A DNA stretch of 64,000 nt from Holophagales bacterium (GTDB lineage Bacteria; Acidobacteriota; Thermoanaerobaculia; UBA5066): the NCBI GenBank assembly GCA_016716705.1, contig JADJVF010000010.1, positions 62,001 to 126,000 on the forward strand, written 5' to 3'. Shown piece after piece: positions 33,947 to 42,736 of the stretch (its first letter is position 1; the number at the start of each line of letters is the position of its first letter). The notes under the pieces were generated by a model, which saw only the letters and a program-made list of their open reading frames with translations, had not been told where the DNA came from and searched no databases. The translations under genes were made by a program, and so were the position numbers.

Positions 33947-35722
33947 TCAGTCGGACCTGCCCGGGGCGCGGCGCACCGGCGCGACGTGGCCCTCCGAGCT
34001 GCCGACGGACGAGGCGGCCGGGGGAGCGCCGTGCGCGACGAGAACCCGGTTGCGCCCCGCGGCCTTCGCGGCGTAGAGGGCGGCATCGGCCTGCCTCAGC
34101 CACGCCGAGACCGAGACGGTCGACCTTACGGTCGGGTCGAAGACGGCGATTCCGGCCGACGCCGTATCGCCCTCCTCCGCGCCCGCGACCCGCGCCCGCG
34201 CGATGCGAAGCCGGATTCGCTCGAGACAGGTCAGGGCCTGGGTTGCGTCGGCCTCCGGCAGGAGGACGACGAACTCGTCGCCGCCGAAGCGGGCGGCCAG
34301 GTCGGTGTCGCGGATCGAGTCCAGGAGCGCCCGGCCGACCTCGACGAGGAGGCGGTCTCCCGCGACGTGCCCGTAGCGGTCGTTGAAGGGCTTGAAGGAG
34401 TCGAGATCCAGGATGCCGAGCGCCACCGGGTGCCCGTGCCGGCGGGCGCGCGCGATCTCCAGGCTCAGGCGGTCGAAGAGGACGGTGCGGTTCGCGAGCC
34501 CCGTGAGCGGGTCCGTCGAGGCGGCCAGGCTGAGCCGCGCCAGCCGGTCGGCCATGGAGGCGAGGAAACAGCTCATCAGGACGAAGCAGGCCGGACCCGA
34601 GAGGGTGAAGTCGACCGAGGGGCGGATTCCCAGTCCGAGGACGCTCGCTCCGTCGAAGGCGGCGGCCGCGACGGCCAGGAGCGTCGCGCCGAGGACGAGA
34701 CGCGAGTGGGGGGCGCGCCGCCGGGCTGCGATGGCGAGGTGGGTGACGACGTCGGCGGCGGCGATCGCGCCAAGGGCGACGGCCGCCGGGAGGATGTAGT
34801 AGAGATCGTCGGCACGGGGCCACAGGAGGCACGCCACCGTTCCGGCACCCTGAGCGGAGAGGAGGGCGACGTGGCCTTTCGCGACCGGCCGCTCGAAGAA
34901 CTTCAGGAACAGGAGGAGTGTCATGGCGGGGACGGCGAACATCCCGGCATGCCCGACGCGGAACAGGAACGTGAGCGGGAGCCCCGAAATCGCCCAGAAG
35001 GAGAGCCAGGAGACGATGAAGACGGCCGTTCCGGTCGTCGTGAGGAAGAAGTAGAGGAAATCGGCCTGCCCGCGATCGCGCAGGAAGAAGAAGAGCGAGA
35101 AGAGGCCGAGTGCCGCGAACGCCGCCGCCAGGAACGCCCGGGGAGCTTCGCGGAACGCCCGGGCGTGGAAGGCGGTCGAGACGGAGTCGATGCGCGGCAC
35201 TCCGGTGATTCCGCCTCCGCGCGGGCCGGCGTTGTAGACCCTCACCGCGAGGGTGTGGCGACCGGGAATCGCGCTCCTCGAGGGGGGGAGCTCGTAGATC
35301 CGCTCGACGACCGTTCCCTTGTCGTAGTCCGGAGGGAACTCCCCCGTCCTCCCGATCGGCTGGCCGTCGAGGAAGACCTCGTCCGCATCGCGGATCTGTG
35401 GACAGGCGAAGGCAAGAGGGACGATCGCCAGCGACGGATCGAGGTCGAAGGTGACGCGATACCAGCCGGTGCCGTGCCCCGGGACGCCCCCCTCCTGCCA
35501 GGTGCCGGGAACCGGAACGGGCCGGAATGGCAGCCCGTCCAGCTCGGCGACGCCGCCCGGCGGGTCCCCGAGCGCGAACTCCCACGTACCGGCGAGGCTC
35601 GCCGGCAGCCGTTCGACGCGGAGCACGTCCGCCACCTGCCCCCGGGCCGGGAGGACGGCGAAGGCCGCCGCGAGGGCCACGAAAACGAACGTGCGCAGCC
35701 GCCGGACCATTCGAGGCAGCAT
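33947..35722 (-). CDS. diguanylate cyclase with 7TMR-DISM-like sensor
   Basis: A 591-aa protein with a signal peptide and a periplasmic beta-rich domain (about 30-180: GTWEFALGDPPGGVAELDG, GTGWYRVTFDL, VFLDGQPIGRTGEFPP) like sugar-binding or 7TMR-DISM extracellular domains. Seven or so membrane helices follow (about 190-400), then a GGDEF domain. The GGDEF domain starts STDPLTGLANR and has RFGGDEFVVLLP (about 478-489) intact, so it should make cyclic di-GMP. An allosteric RxxD site is not evident. The sensor presumably reads an extracytoplasmic ligand. ATG at 35710 is an alternative start. It is divergent from the SDR gene. Confidence 0.9.
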   Translation of the reverse strand: MLPRMVRRLRTFVFVALAAAFAVLPARGQVADVLRVERLPASLAGTWEFALGDPPGGVAELDGLPFRPVPVPGTWQEGGVPGHGTGWYRVTFDLDPSLAIVPLAFACPQIRDADEVFLDGQPIGRTGEFPPDYDKGTVVERIYELPPSRSAIPGRHTLAVRVYNAGPRGGGITGVPRIDSVSTAFHARAFREAPRAFLAAAFAALGLFSLFFFLRDRGQADFLYFFLTTTGTAVFIVSWLSFWAISGLPLTFLFRVGHAGMFAVPAMTLLLFLKFFERPVAKGHVALLSAQGAGTVACLLWPRADDLYYILPAAVALGAIAAADVVTHLAIAARRRAPHSRLVLGATLLAVAAAAFDGASVLGLGIRPSVDFTLSGPACFVLMSCFLASMADRLARLSLAASTDPLTGLANRTVLFDRLSLEIARARRHGHPVALGILDLDSFKPFNDRYGHVAGDRLLVEVGRALLDSIRDTDLAARFGGDEFVVLLPEADATQALTCLERIRLRIARARVAGAEEGDTASAGIAVFDPTVRSTVSVSAWLRQADAALYAAKAAGRNRVLVAHGAPPAASSVGSSEGHVAPVRRAPGRSD

Positions 35723-35815
35723 CGCGCAGGTCGGCCCCGGTCGCAACGGCTCCTGCTGCCGGCGTCCCGTTTCGGCGCCCGCACATCCGGATAAGATCGC
35801 CCGCGGAGGACACCG

Positions 35816-36526
35816 ATGGAGCTCAAGGAATCCGTCGCCCTCGTCACCGGCGCAGGCCGTGGCATCGGTCGCGCCGTCGCACTCGCCCTCGCCGGAGAGG
35901 GGGCTCACGTCGCCCTGATGGGCCTGACCGGCACGCACCTCCTCGCCGTCGAGCGGGAACTGAACGCGCTCGGCGTGAGGAGCGCCGTCCTGCCGGGCGA
36001 CGTCTCCGACGAGGGCAGCGTCTCGCGCTGCGTCGCGGCCGCCGAGCAGCAGCTCGGCCCGATCGACGTTCTCGTCAACAACGCCGGCGTCTACACGCAC
36101 GGACCGGTGGACCGGCTCGACGCCCTGGTCTTCGACCACACGATCGCCGTGAACCTGCGAGGGCCATTCCTCATGGCGCGCGCGATCCTGCCCGGAATGA
36201 AGAGCCGCCGCCGGGGCCACGTCGTCAACGTCGCCTCGACCGCGGCCCGCCGGGGGTTCGCCGGGGGAGCGGCCTACTGCGCCTCGAAGTTCGGCCTGGC
36301 CGGCCTGTCCGAGGCGATGCTCCAGGACGTCCGCGGGCACGACGTCCGAGTCACGTGCATCCTCCCCTCGACCGTCGCCACGGACATGGCCCGCCGGGGG
36401 GATTTCCTGAAGGACCCCGCGAAGGCGATCCGACCCGAGGACGTCGCGCAGGCGATCGTCGGTCTCCTGAAGCTCGACGTTCGCGTCCTGCCGACGTCGC
36501 TCGAGCTCTGGCAGACGAACCCGTAG
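35816..36526 (+). CDS. short-chain dehydrogenase/reductase
   Basis: A 236-aa classical SDR with the NAD(P)-binding TGAGRGIGRAVA (about residues 11-22), NNAGV (about 88), the catalytic Ser in NVASTAARR (about 140) and the YCASK motif (about 154). It resembles FabG-like and 3-oxoacyl reductases, but the substrate cannot be assigned. It is a single gene, divergent from the GGDEF protein. Confidence 0.88.
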   Translation: MELKESVALVTGAGRGIGRAVALALAGEGAHVALMGLTGTHLLAVERELNALGVRSAVLPGDVSDEGSVSRCVAAAEQQLGPIDVLVNNAGVYTHGPVDRLDALVFDHTIAVNLRGPFLMARAILPGMKSRRRGHVVNVASTAARRGFAGGAAYCASKFGLAGLSEAMLQDVRGHDVRVTCILPSTVATDMARRGDFLKDPAKAIRPEDVAQAIVGLLKLDVRVLPTSLELWQTNP

Positions 36527-36599
36527 CTCCCCTCTGTTTGCGCGCGGGTGAGCGCCCGAAAACGCCGCACCCGCGCCACCCTCGACGGCATTCCGGCTG

Positions 36600-38146
36600 C
36601 TACGGTCCGACGACGCGATAGACCCAGCCCATGTCGCGCGTCCCCTTCGCCGCGAGCTCCTCGCGCACGGCCTTGGCGTCCTGGGCCGTCGCGAAGGCGC
36701 CGACCATGACCCGCTGCCAGACGCCTTTCTCGCCGAGGTCGACCTCGGCGACGTAGCCCTCGCGCCCGACGAGCCCCTGGATTCTCTTGAGGTCGCGCTC
36801 CGCGGCCGCACGGTCCTTGTACGACGTGAAGTGAATCGAGAAGATCTGCGCCTGTCCTGCCCGGTCCTTGGTCACGATGAGCCCGTCCCTGCTCTGGCGG
36901 ACAGGGGCGGCCGCCTGCGCCGGCGGGACCGGAGCGGTCGACACGGGAACGGGCGCCGGAGCGGGGCCGCGGGCGGGAGGGGGAAGCGCCTGCGTCATCG
37001 GCGTGGGAACGGCGGTCGCCTCGGCGGGCTGCTGCGTCGCCTCGGCCAACGGCGAGGACGCGGGCGCCGGAGTCTCGGCGGTCCCCGCGGCGGGAATCGG
37101 CTCCTGCGCGGGCGTGGGCGCCGCCGTGGGCCGCGGCCTCGCCACGGCCACAGGCGGGGGGGCCGCGCTCCGTTCGACCCAGAGTCCGACGAGGAGATAG
37201 CCGAGACCGGCCAGCGCGATGAGAACCGCGACGGTCCCGAGGATGAGCCCGACGCGAGACCCGCCCTCATCCTCACCTCGACCGGTACGGCCTCCTCGCG
37301 GAATCGTCAGGACGGTGTCCTCGTCGTCTTCGAACGGCTCCGGCTCGGACCCGGGTCCAGGGCCCCCGGCAGTCCGCTGCTCTTCTCCGTCCTCCCTCGC
37401 GAGGGCGAACGGCACGGCGGCGGGCGCGGGGTCCTTCGGGAAGACGGCGTTGAGATCCATCGACTCGGCTTCCCGCGACAGGCGAGTGAGGGTCTCGTTC
37501 CCCGGACCTTCTGCCGAGTCGGGCTCCGAAGTGAGAATCGCCGTAAGCTCCGACTCCGGTTCCGGCTCTGCGACAGCCGGCTCCTCTTCCGCGGGGAGAG
37601 CGAACGGGATCGGGACCTCCTGTCCCGCCGGAGTCGGCTCCGTCTCGAACAGGAGAGGGCCCGGGCGGGCTTCTTCGACCGGTTCGGCCTCTCCCTCGGG
37701 CTCGCTCCCGGCGGGTCCGCCGGTGGCGGGCGTCTCGCTGAAGGGCTCGCGTCCATCGCGATCCCAGCGCAGGTCCATCGCCCCCGTCGTCTCGCTGAAC
37801 GGATCCTCGGCCTCGGGGGAAGCTTCAGGGGCCGGCGCGTCGCGACCTCCGCCGGCTCCGGCACGGGAGGATGCGGAGGGACGAAGAGCGGCGAAGGCGG
37901 GGGAGGCGCCTCGGAAAGCGCGGCCCCCGTCGCCAGAAGGAACGCGCGCTGGACGAGGTCTTCCAGGGGAACGCTCTCTCCCCCGGCATCGCGGATCCGC
38001 TTCAGCTCCTCGGCACAGACCTCCCTCGCCGCGCGGAAGGCGATCTCGGGCTCGATCGGCGCACGGGCCGTCAGCTCCCTCAGGACCTCGGAGACCGACG
38101 GGAGCATGCGCCTCGCGCGCGAAGAGGTGAGGTCTTCTCCGCTCAT
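36600..38146 (-). CDS. SPOR-domain membrane protein (one frame break)
   Basis: Reads as about 515 aa if one base is restored within 37841-37870. The order is a helical N-terminal domain (MLPSVSEVLRELTARAPIEP, VCAEELKRIRDAGGESVPLE), a long acidic Pro/Glu-rich linker, one membrane helix (VGLILGTVAVLIALAGLGYLLV), a Pro/Ala-rich periplasmic linker, and a C-terminal SPOR domain (IFSIHFTSYKDRAAAERDLKRIQ, WQRVMVGAFATAQDAKAVREEL). SPOR domains bind denuded glycan strands at the division septum, the product of amidases. It overlaps the actin-like gene by ATGA, and that gene overlaps an amidase, so the three form one unit. This break needs an added base, unlike most others in the window. Confidence 0.85.
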
Positions 38147-39160
38147 CCCGCCAGGCGCTCCCAGTCGCCCTCCGGGGCGTCCGCGGCGATGGCCAGGGAG
38201 CCGTTCGCTCCGGCGTAGACGGGATCCTCCACGACGCGGACCTTCCCCCCGCCCACGTCTTCGAGCGTCCGCTCGAGCGCCGCGGCGAGGCCGGGGATCT
38301 GCGACCCGCCACCCGCCAGGACGACGTTGCTCCTCACGCGCTGCTGGTACTCCGGGTCGACGCGCGAGAGGAGGTCGAGCATCGTCTCCGAGAGCGGCCC
38401 GACGAGGCTCTCGCAGGCCTTCTTCATCTCGGCGGTGATCTCGAGGCTCGTCGGCTTTCCGCGGACCGGCGCCTCCACGACGACGGGCCCCTTCGGCTCG
38501 CCGACGAAGCTGAACTTCTCCTTCCAGTCGCGCACCATGTGGATCGAGAAGTTCGCCTCGGGGTGGCGGGTGCGGATCTGGAGGACGAGCTGCTCGTCGA
38601 CCGAGTCGCCCGCGTGGGTGAGGCGTCCGCTGGTCGTCGTCGGTCGGGTAGCGGCCGTTCATCACGCAGAAGTCGCTCGTCCCGGCGCCGATGTCGATGA
38701 TCATCGTGTGGAGGAGGGCGTCCATCCCGTAGGCCACCGCGAACGGCTCCGAGACGAGGAGCAGGCTGTCGGCCACCCCTTTCACGGCGTTGCGCAGGTG
38801 CTGCCGGGAGACGCGCATCGCCTCGGCCGGGACCCCGACGACCGCGTGGACGGTCTTGCCGGCCCCGCCCGCCCTCTCGATGAGGTGTGCGAGGAGCTCC
38901 CGCACGGCGGCCTCGGCCTTGGGCGAGCCTTCCTTGATGAGGCCCCTCTCCAGCGGGCGGTGCAGGTCGAGCATCGGACGGTTCTCGAGCGCCTCGTGCC
39001 CGAAGAGGACCGCCTTCTTCACGACCTTGCGGGCGACCATGTCGACGGGCCAGCCGACGTAGCTCTCCACGACGTGGCGCTCCCCGTTCGACGCCGCGAT
39101 CGCGCTGCGCGACGTTCCGAGGTCGATCCCGACGTGGAGGACGTCCTTCTTGCCGCTCAT
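38143..39160 (-). CDS. MamK/MreB-like actin homologue (one frame break)
   Basis: Reads as 338 aa after dropping one base near 38627. It is a bacterial actin: phosphate-1 loop VGIDLGTSRSAIAAS (about residue 10), VVGVPAEAMR, connecting region VSEPFAVAYGMD, phosphate-2 loop IIDIGAGTSDFCVMNG (about 158) and adenosine loop VVLAGGGSQIPGLA (about 275). The stretches YVGWPVDMVARK, LDLHRPLERGLIKEG, LTHAGDSVDEQL, RHPEANFSIH and EKFSFVG track the MamK magnetosome actin more closely than MreB, from memory of MamK sequences. No magnetosome genes are in the window. It is sandwiched with ATGA overlaps between an amidase and a SPOR protein, implying a filament acting in cell-wall remodelling. An Hsp70-like or FtsA-like identity is less likely. 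Confidence 0.82.
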
Positions 39161-40173
39161 CCGTTCCCGCTCCTTCCCGCTCCCGCGAGGTTTCGTGCGT
39201 CCGCCCAGGCGCGCACTCCCCGCGCGAGCGCCTCGGCGATGGCTTCCCGGAACGCCTCGTCCCGCAGGAGGCGCGCCTCCTCCGCGTGCGAGACGCAGGA
39301 GACCTCCGCGAGAATTCCCGGCATCTCGGAAGCGATGAGGACGACGAACGGGGCGCTCTTGACGCCCCGGTCCCCGACCCCGGGTGTGATCTTGCGGAGG
39401 GAGGAGACGAGCTCGCCCTGGACCGACTCCGCGAGCTTCCTCGATTCCGCCTGGCGCACGTCCACGTAGACACCCTCCAGAAGTCCCCTGAAATCCGAAA
39501 GAGAATAGCCCGACGAGCGATTCTCGGCGCTCGCGAGCTGCCGGATCGCCGGGTCGTCGGTGGGTCCGAGGTAGTACGTCTCGATGCCGCCCTCGTCCGG
39601 CCGCGGGATCGAGTTCAGGTGGATCGAGACGACGACGTCTCCGTTCGCCTCGCGGGCCCGGCGGGCCCGCTCCCTGAGCGAGACGGTCTCGTCGCCCTCG
39701 CGCGTCATCACGACCCGGAAGAGGCCGCCGAGGAGCTTGCCCCGGACCCTTTCGGCGATGTCGAGCGCGATGCCCTTCTCGACGAGGCCGTCGCCGGCGT
39801 CGGCACCGGGATCCGTCCCTCCGTGCCCGGCGTCGAGGACGATCGTCTTCACGTCGAGGTGGAAGAGGGTGGGGTCGATCGACTTCGGCGCGGGCCAGGA
39901 GACGGCTTCCAGGCCCGGCTCGGACGCCGGCGGCGCGACCGTCCGCTGCGCGACGACGACGACCTCGGGCGAGGAGGTCCCGCCGCCGGAGAAGGCGTTG
40001 ATCGACGCGAAGAGGGCGAGGGGCACGCCCACCAGCGCTGCGGCGCGGAAGGCGGTCCGCGCCCGCCGCCCCTCCCTCCGAAGGCCCGCCGGGGCACGGC
40101 CCTCGATCACCTCCAGGTTTTCCCGGACGGCGTCGCGCAGCATCTGGCGCTTCAGGCGATCGACGCTTTGCAT
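39157..40173 (-). CDS. N-acetylmuramoyl-L-alanine amidase (Amidase_3), membrane-anchored
   Basis: A 338-aa protein with a cytoplasmic N-terminus of about 45 residues, one membrane helix (AFRAAALVGVPLALFASINAF) and an AmiC-type catalytic domain. Zinc ligands are visible in IVLDAGHGGTDPGA (about 113), the Glu of GLVEKGIALDIAERV and VVSIHLNSIP (about 184); the second catalytic Glu is in ILAEVSCVSH (about 290). It cleaves stem peptides from peptidoglycan. The ATG at 40173 has an AGGGG site upstream; a TTG two codons earlier is possible. Its stop overlaps the actin-like gene. The cytoplasmic N-terminus could contact the actin filament. Confidence 0.92.
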   Translation of the reverse strand: MQSVDRLKRQMLRDAVRENLEVIEGRAPAGLRREGRRARTAFRAAALVGVPLALFASINAFSGGGTSSPEVVVVAQRTVAPPASEPGLEAVSWPAPKSIDPTLFHLDVKTIVLDAGHGGTDPGADAGDGLVEKGIALDIAERVRGKLLGGLFRVVMTREGDETVSLRERARRAREANGDVVVSIHLNSIPRPDEGGIETYYLGPTDDPAIRQLASAENRSSGYSLSDFRGLLEGVYVDVRQAESRKLAESVQGELVSSLRKITPGVGDRGVKSAPFVVLIASEMPGILAEVSCVSHAEEARLLRDEAFREAIAEALARGVRAWADARNLAGAGRSGNG

Positions 40174-40228
40174 GCCCAACCCCTGATTTTCGCAGCTTTT
40201 CGGGTCCGTGGCGGAAAGACCGGGACCC

Positions 40229-40852
40229 TCAGGGCGCGACGAGGACCGCGCGCACCGGGGAGCCGTCGCCCCCCTCGATCCGCAGAGGCAGGGCGACGAG
40301 GTCGTAACGGCCCGGGGCGACGTCCGCGAGGACGAGCCCCTCGAGCCAGGCGATCCCTTCGCGGACGAGCGCGCGGTGCGTCTCGAACGCCTCGTCCTCG
40401 AAGGGGTCGACGGACGGCGTGTCGATCCCGACCAGGACGACGCCCCGGGCCGCCAGGTCGGCGACGAGCGACGGATCCAGCCCCGCGAAGTCGCCCGTGA
40501 ACCTCTCGCGATCGTGGAATGTCCCGGTCTTCACGAGGAGGCGTGGCGCGGACGGCGACTCGGCGAGGTCCTCGAGACGGACACGCCCCCGCGGCCCGAC
40601 TCGCGCCTCGACGACCTGACAGGGGCCGATCCAGGTCGCGAGCGGTATGGCGTCGATCGCGGGAGCGCCGGGCACCATGTGGAGAGGCGCGTCGGCGTGG
40701 GAACCGATGTGGAGCGTCGTCGCGATCGAGGAAAACGTCGTCCCGTCCGGGTGAGACGTCACGTCCCTCGAGAACGCCACGTCTCCCGGCCAGACGGCCA
40801 GGCGCGACGAGAGCGGCGGCGAAAGGTCGATGAACCGCGGCATCGGAGGCAC
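40229..40852 (-). CDS. cyclase-family hydrolase, kynurenine formamidase-like
   Basis: A 207-aa protein of the KynB/cyclase fold: FIDLSPPLSSRLAVWPGD, then the metal-binding TLHIGSHADAPLHMV (about residues 46-60), LLVKTG, GVVLVGIDTPSVDP and ARYDLVALPL-type ending. KynB hydrolyses N-formylkynurenine in tryptophan degradation, and all metal ligands of that family appear present. The GTG start lies a base or two from the stop of the aromatic amino acid hydroxylase gene, supporting a role in aromatic amino acid metabolism. No tryptophan dioxygenase is nearby, so another substrate is possible. Confidence 0.85.
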   Translation of the reverse strand: MPPMPRFIDLSPPLSSRLAVWPGDVAFSRDVTSHPDGTTFSSIATTLHIGSHADAPLHMVPGAPAIDAIPLATWIGPCQVVEARVGPRGRVRLEDLAESPSAPRLLVKTGTFHDRERFTGDFAGLDPSLVADLAARGVVLVGIDTPSVDPFEDEAFETHRALVREGIAWLEGLVLADVAPGRYDLVALPLRIEGGDGSPVRAVLVAP

Positions 40853-40853
40853 G

Positions 40854-41741
40854 TCACTGCCGCTCGAGCCACGCAGAGACGTCCTCCACCATCCGCCCGA
40901 AGGAGGGCGAGACGAAGAGGACCTTCTGGTACTGCGTCGGGTCGTAGGGGATCGACGCCGCCTCGTCGCAGTCGAGCGGCCGGATCTCGGCGTGACTCTC
41001 GAAGTCCCCGAGCTCGCCGAACGACGACAGGAGCCCCGCGCCGACCGCCCTGCGCGCGCCGTCCTCCTCCACGAGGCCGAACTCGAGCGTGTACCAGTAG
41101 AGGTACTCGAGGCGCTTCAACGCCGCGTCGTCGACGCGCCAGGCGGCCTCGCCGAAGCGGCGGGAGAGCTTCACGATCCCGGGGTGGAAAAGGCTCGCCG
41201 CGTGCCCCACGAGCTCGTGGACGACGTCGGGCTCGGGCGTGTAGAGCGGCACCGAGTGGTGGCGCATGTACTGCGTCGAGAGGAAGACGCCCTTCCCCAT
41301 CATCCCGAGGAACATCCGTCCCGAGACGAGACCCGCGACCGGGAGCATCCGGAACCCCGCGCCCCGCTTCAGCGCCTCGTTCACGTCGGCCAGCTGCGGC
41401 ACCCGTTCGCGGTCGAGGGAAAGCGCTGCGGAACTCTCCTTCCACTCCCGGCACGCGGACTTCTCGTGGAGGGGAGCCAGGTGCTCCCACACCGTCCGCC
41501 AGACGGAATGCTCCTTCTCGGTGTACTCGGCGTGCGGCAGGGGAGCTCCGTCCTTGTACTCGAGGGCCAGCTTCGCGATGGCGTTGCGCCGGGCGCGGTA
41601 GACCGGGTCCTTGAAACCCGGGTGGTCCGGATCGAGCGGAACGAGCTCCCCGGTGCCCCCGGCGTGGGGAACGTCGAGGCCCGCGGCCGCCGCGTCGATC
41701 TTCCTCGTCGCCTCGCTCATGGCCTCGCCCGCCCAGGTCAC
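40854..41741 (-). CDS. biopterin-dependent aromatic amino acid hydroxylase
   Basis: A 295-aa catalytic domain of the phenylalanine/tyrosine/tryptophan hydroxylase family. Iron ligands appear in EPDVVHELVGHAASLFHPG (two His about residues 165 and 170) and YWYTLEFGLVEE (Glu about 207). Upstream, QYMRHHSVPLYTP contributes to the pterin and substrate site. In bacteria this is usually phenylalanine 4-hydroxylase (PhhA), but pairing with a kynurenine-formamidase-like gene makes a tryptophan-directed activity worth considering. The GTG at 41741 overlaps the stop of the 66-aa gene; ATG at 41720 is an alternative start. No pterin dehydratase gene adjoins it. Confidence 0.88.
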   Translation of the reverse strand: MTWAGEAMSEATRKIDAAAAGLDVPHAGGTGELVPLDPDHPGFKDPVYRARRNAIAKLALEYKDGAPLPHAEYTEKEHSVWRTVWEHLAPLHEKSACREWKESSAALSLDRERVPQLADVNEALKRGAGFRMLPVAGLVSGRMFLGMMGKGVFLSTQYMRHHSVPLYTPEPDVVHELVGHAASLFHPGIVKLSRRFGEAAWRVDDAALKRLEYLYWYTLEFGLVEEDGARRAVGAGLLSSFGELGDFESHAEIRPLDCDEAASIPYDPTQYQKVLFVSPSFGRMVEDVSAWLERQ

Positions 41742-41938
41742 TTCACCCTCTTGCGGCGCGGGAGCATGTTGTTCGTCTCGCGCAGCGCCATGGCGAGCCC
41801 CTTCTGCACGCCGGGTTCGACCTCGCCCCGCAGCGCCTGCATCTCCGCTTCCTCCTGAAGGCGCTGGAGGTTGTGGGCGAGGGCCCTCAGGATCGTCTCG
41901 ACGGCTTTCTGCTCGCCTTCGGTTCTCTCACGTGCCAT
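41738..41938 (-). CDS. small helical protein, unknown
   Basis: A 66-aa charged helical protein (GEQKAVETILRALAHNLQRL, LRGEVEPGVQKGLAMALRE) ending in a basic RRKRVK tail. It overlaps the hydroxylase gene by four bases at its 3' end. Its ATG shares the CCATGG palindrome with the ATG of the opposite-strand methyltransferase. I do not recognise it. Confidence 0.6.
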   Translation of the reverse strand: MARERTEGEQKAVETILRALAHNLQRLQEEAEMQALRGEVEPGVQKGLAMALRETNNMLPRRKRVK

Positions 41939-42692
41939 GGACGGCATTCTGGACGAGACGCCCTCGCCTTTGGAAGATGATGCGGCCGTGAGCGTCGACG
42001 TCCTCCTCGCGAGGCCCCACAGCCCCGGAAACCTCGGCTCGGCCGCGCGGGCCTGCAAGGCGTTCGGCGCGGGGCTCTTCCTGCTCGACCCGCGGGCCGA
42101 CGCCTCGCACGAGGATGCCCGGGCCTTCGCCTCCGGGGCCGAAGACCTCCTCGACGGCGCCGTCCGCCTCGCCGACTGGGAGGAGGCCGAAGAGGGCGCC
42201 CGCGCCGTCGTCGCCCTCACGTCCCTCCGCGGTCGGAGTGTTCGCGGCCTCCCGCCGGCCTGGACCTGGGCCGCGGCGCGGCGGGCGGCGCGGGACGGAC
42301 GCCTCGTTCTCGCCTTCGGCCCCGAGCGGTCCGGCCTGACGACCGACGAGGTGCGCCGCGCATCGGGGCGTCTCTCCATCCCGACGCGCCCCGGCTTTCC
42401 CGTCCTCAACCTCGCGCAGGCCGTGGCGGCTTCGCTCGCGCTCCTGGCGGCGGGAGGCTCCTCCCCGCGAGCCGGGAAGACGGAGGCCGCACCGGCCGGG
42501 GCGCCCGCCCTGCGGCGACTCCGCGAAGAGCTGGCGGCCGCGCTGGCCGCCTCGGGGTACCTCGGGCGCGATGACGACGCCGTCCTTCTCGAGCTCTTCT
42601 CGCCGCTCCTTCGCGCCCGGCCGACGGCGCGGGAAGCGGAGCTCTGGACCGGCGCCCTCCGAAAGCTGGGGGCTCGCGCCCGGGGCGCGTAG
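41937..42692 (+). CDS. SpoU-family (SPOUT) RNA 2'-O-methyltransferase, TrmJ-like
   Basis: A 251-aa knotted methyltransferase: ARPHSPGNLGSAARACKAFG (motif 1), LVLAFGPERSGLTTDEV (motif 2) and IPTRPGFPVLNLAQAVAASL (motif 3, cofactor knot), followed by a helical C-terminus. The pattern matches TrmJ, which methylates tRNA position 32. With the ATG at 41937 it would overlap the start of the divergent 66-aa gene by two bases. A GTG at 41988, just before the first conserved strand, is a realistic alternative that would relieve the overlap. Confidence 0.85.
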   Translation: MDGILDETPSPLEDDAAVSVDVLLARPHSPGNLGSAARACKAFGAGLFLLDPRADASHEDARAFASGAEDLLDGAVRLADWEEAEEGARAVVALTSLRGRSVRGLPPAWTWAAARRAARDGRLVLAFGPERSGLTTDEVRRASGRLSIPTRPGFPVLNLAQAVAASLALLAAGGSSPRAGKTEAAPAGAPALRRLREELAAALAASGYLGRDDDAVLLELFSPLLRARPTAREAELWTGALRKLGARARGA

Positions 42693-42736
42693 GGGGCTTC
42701 CCCACGCGCCCCGGCGCGCTGTCCCGCCGGCTCGGC

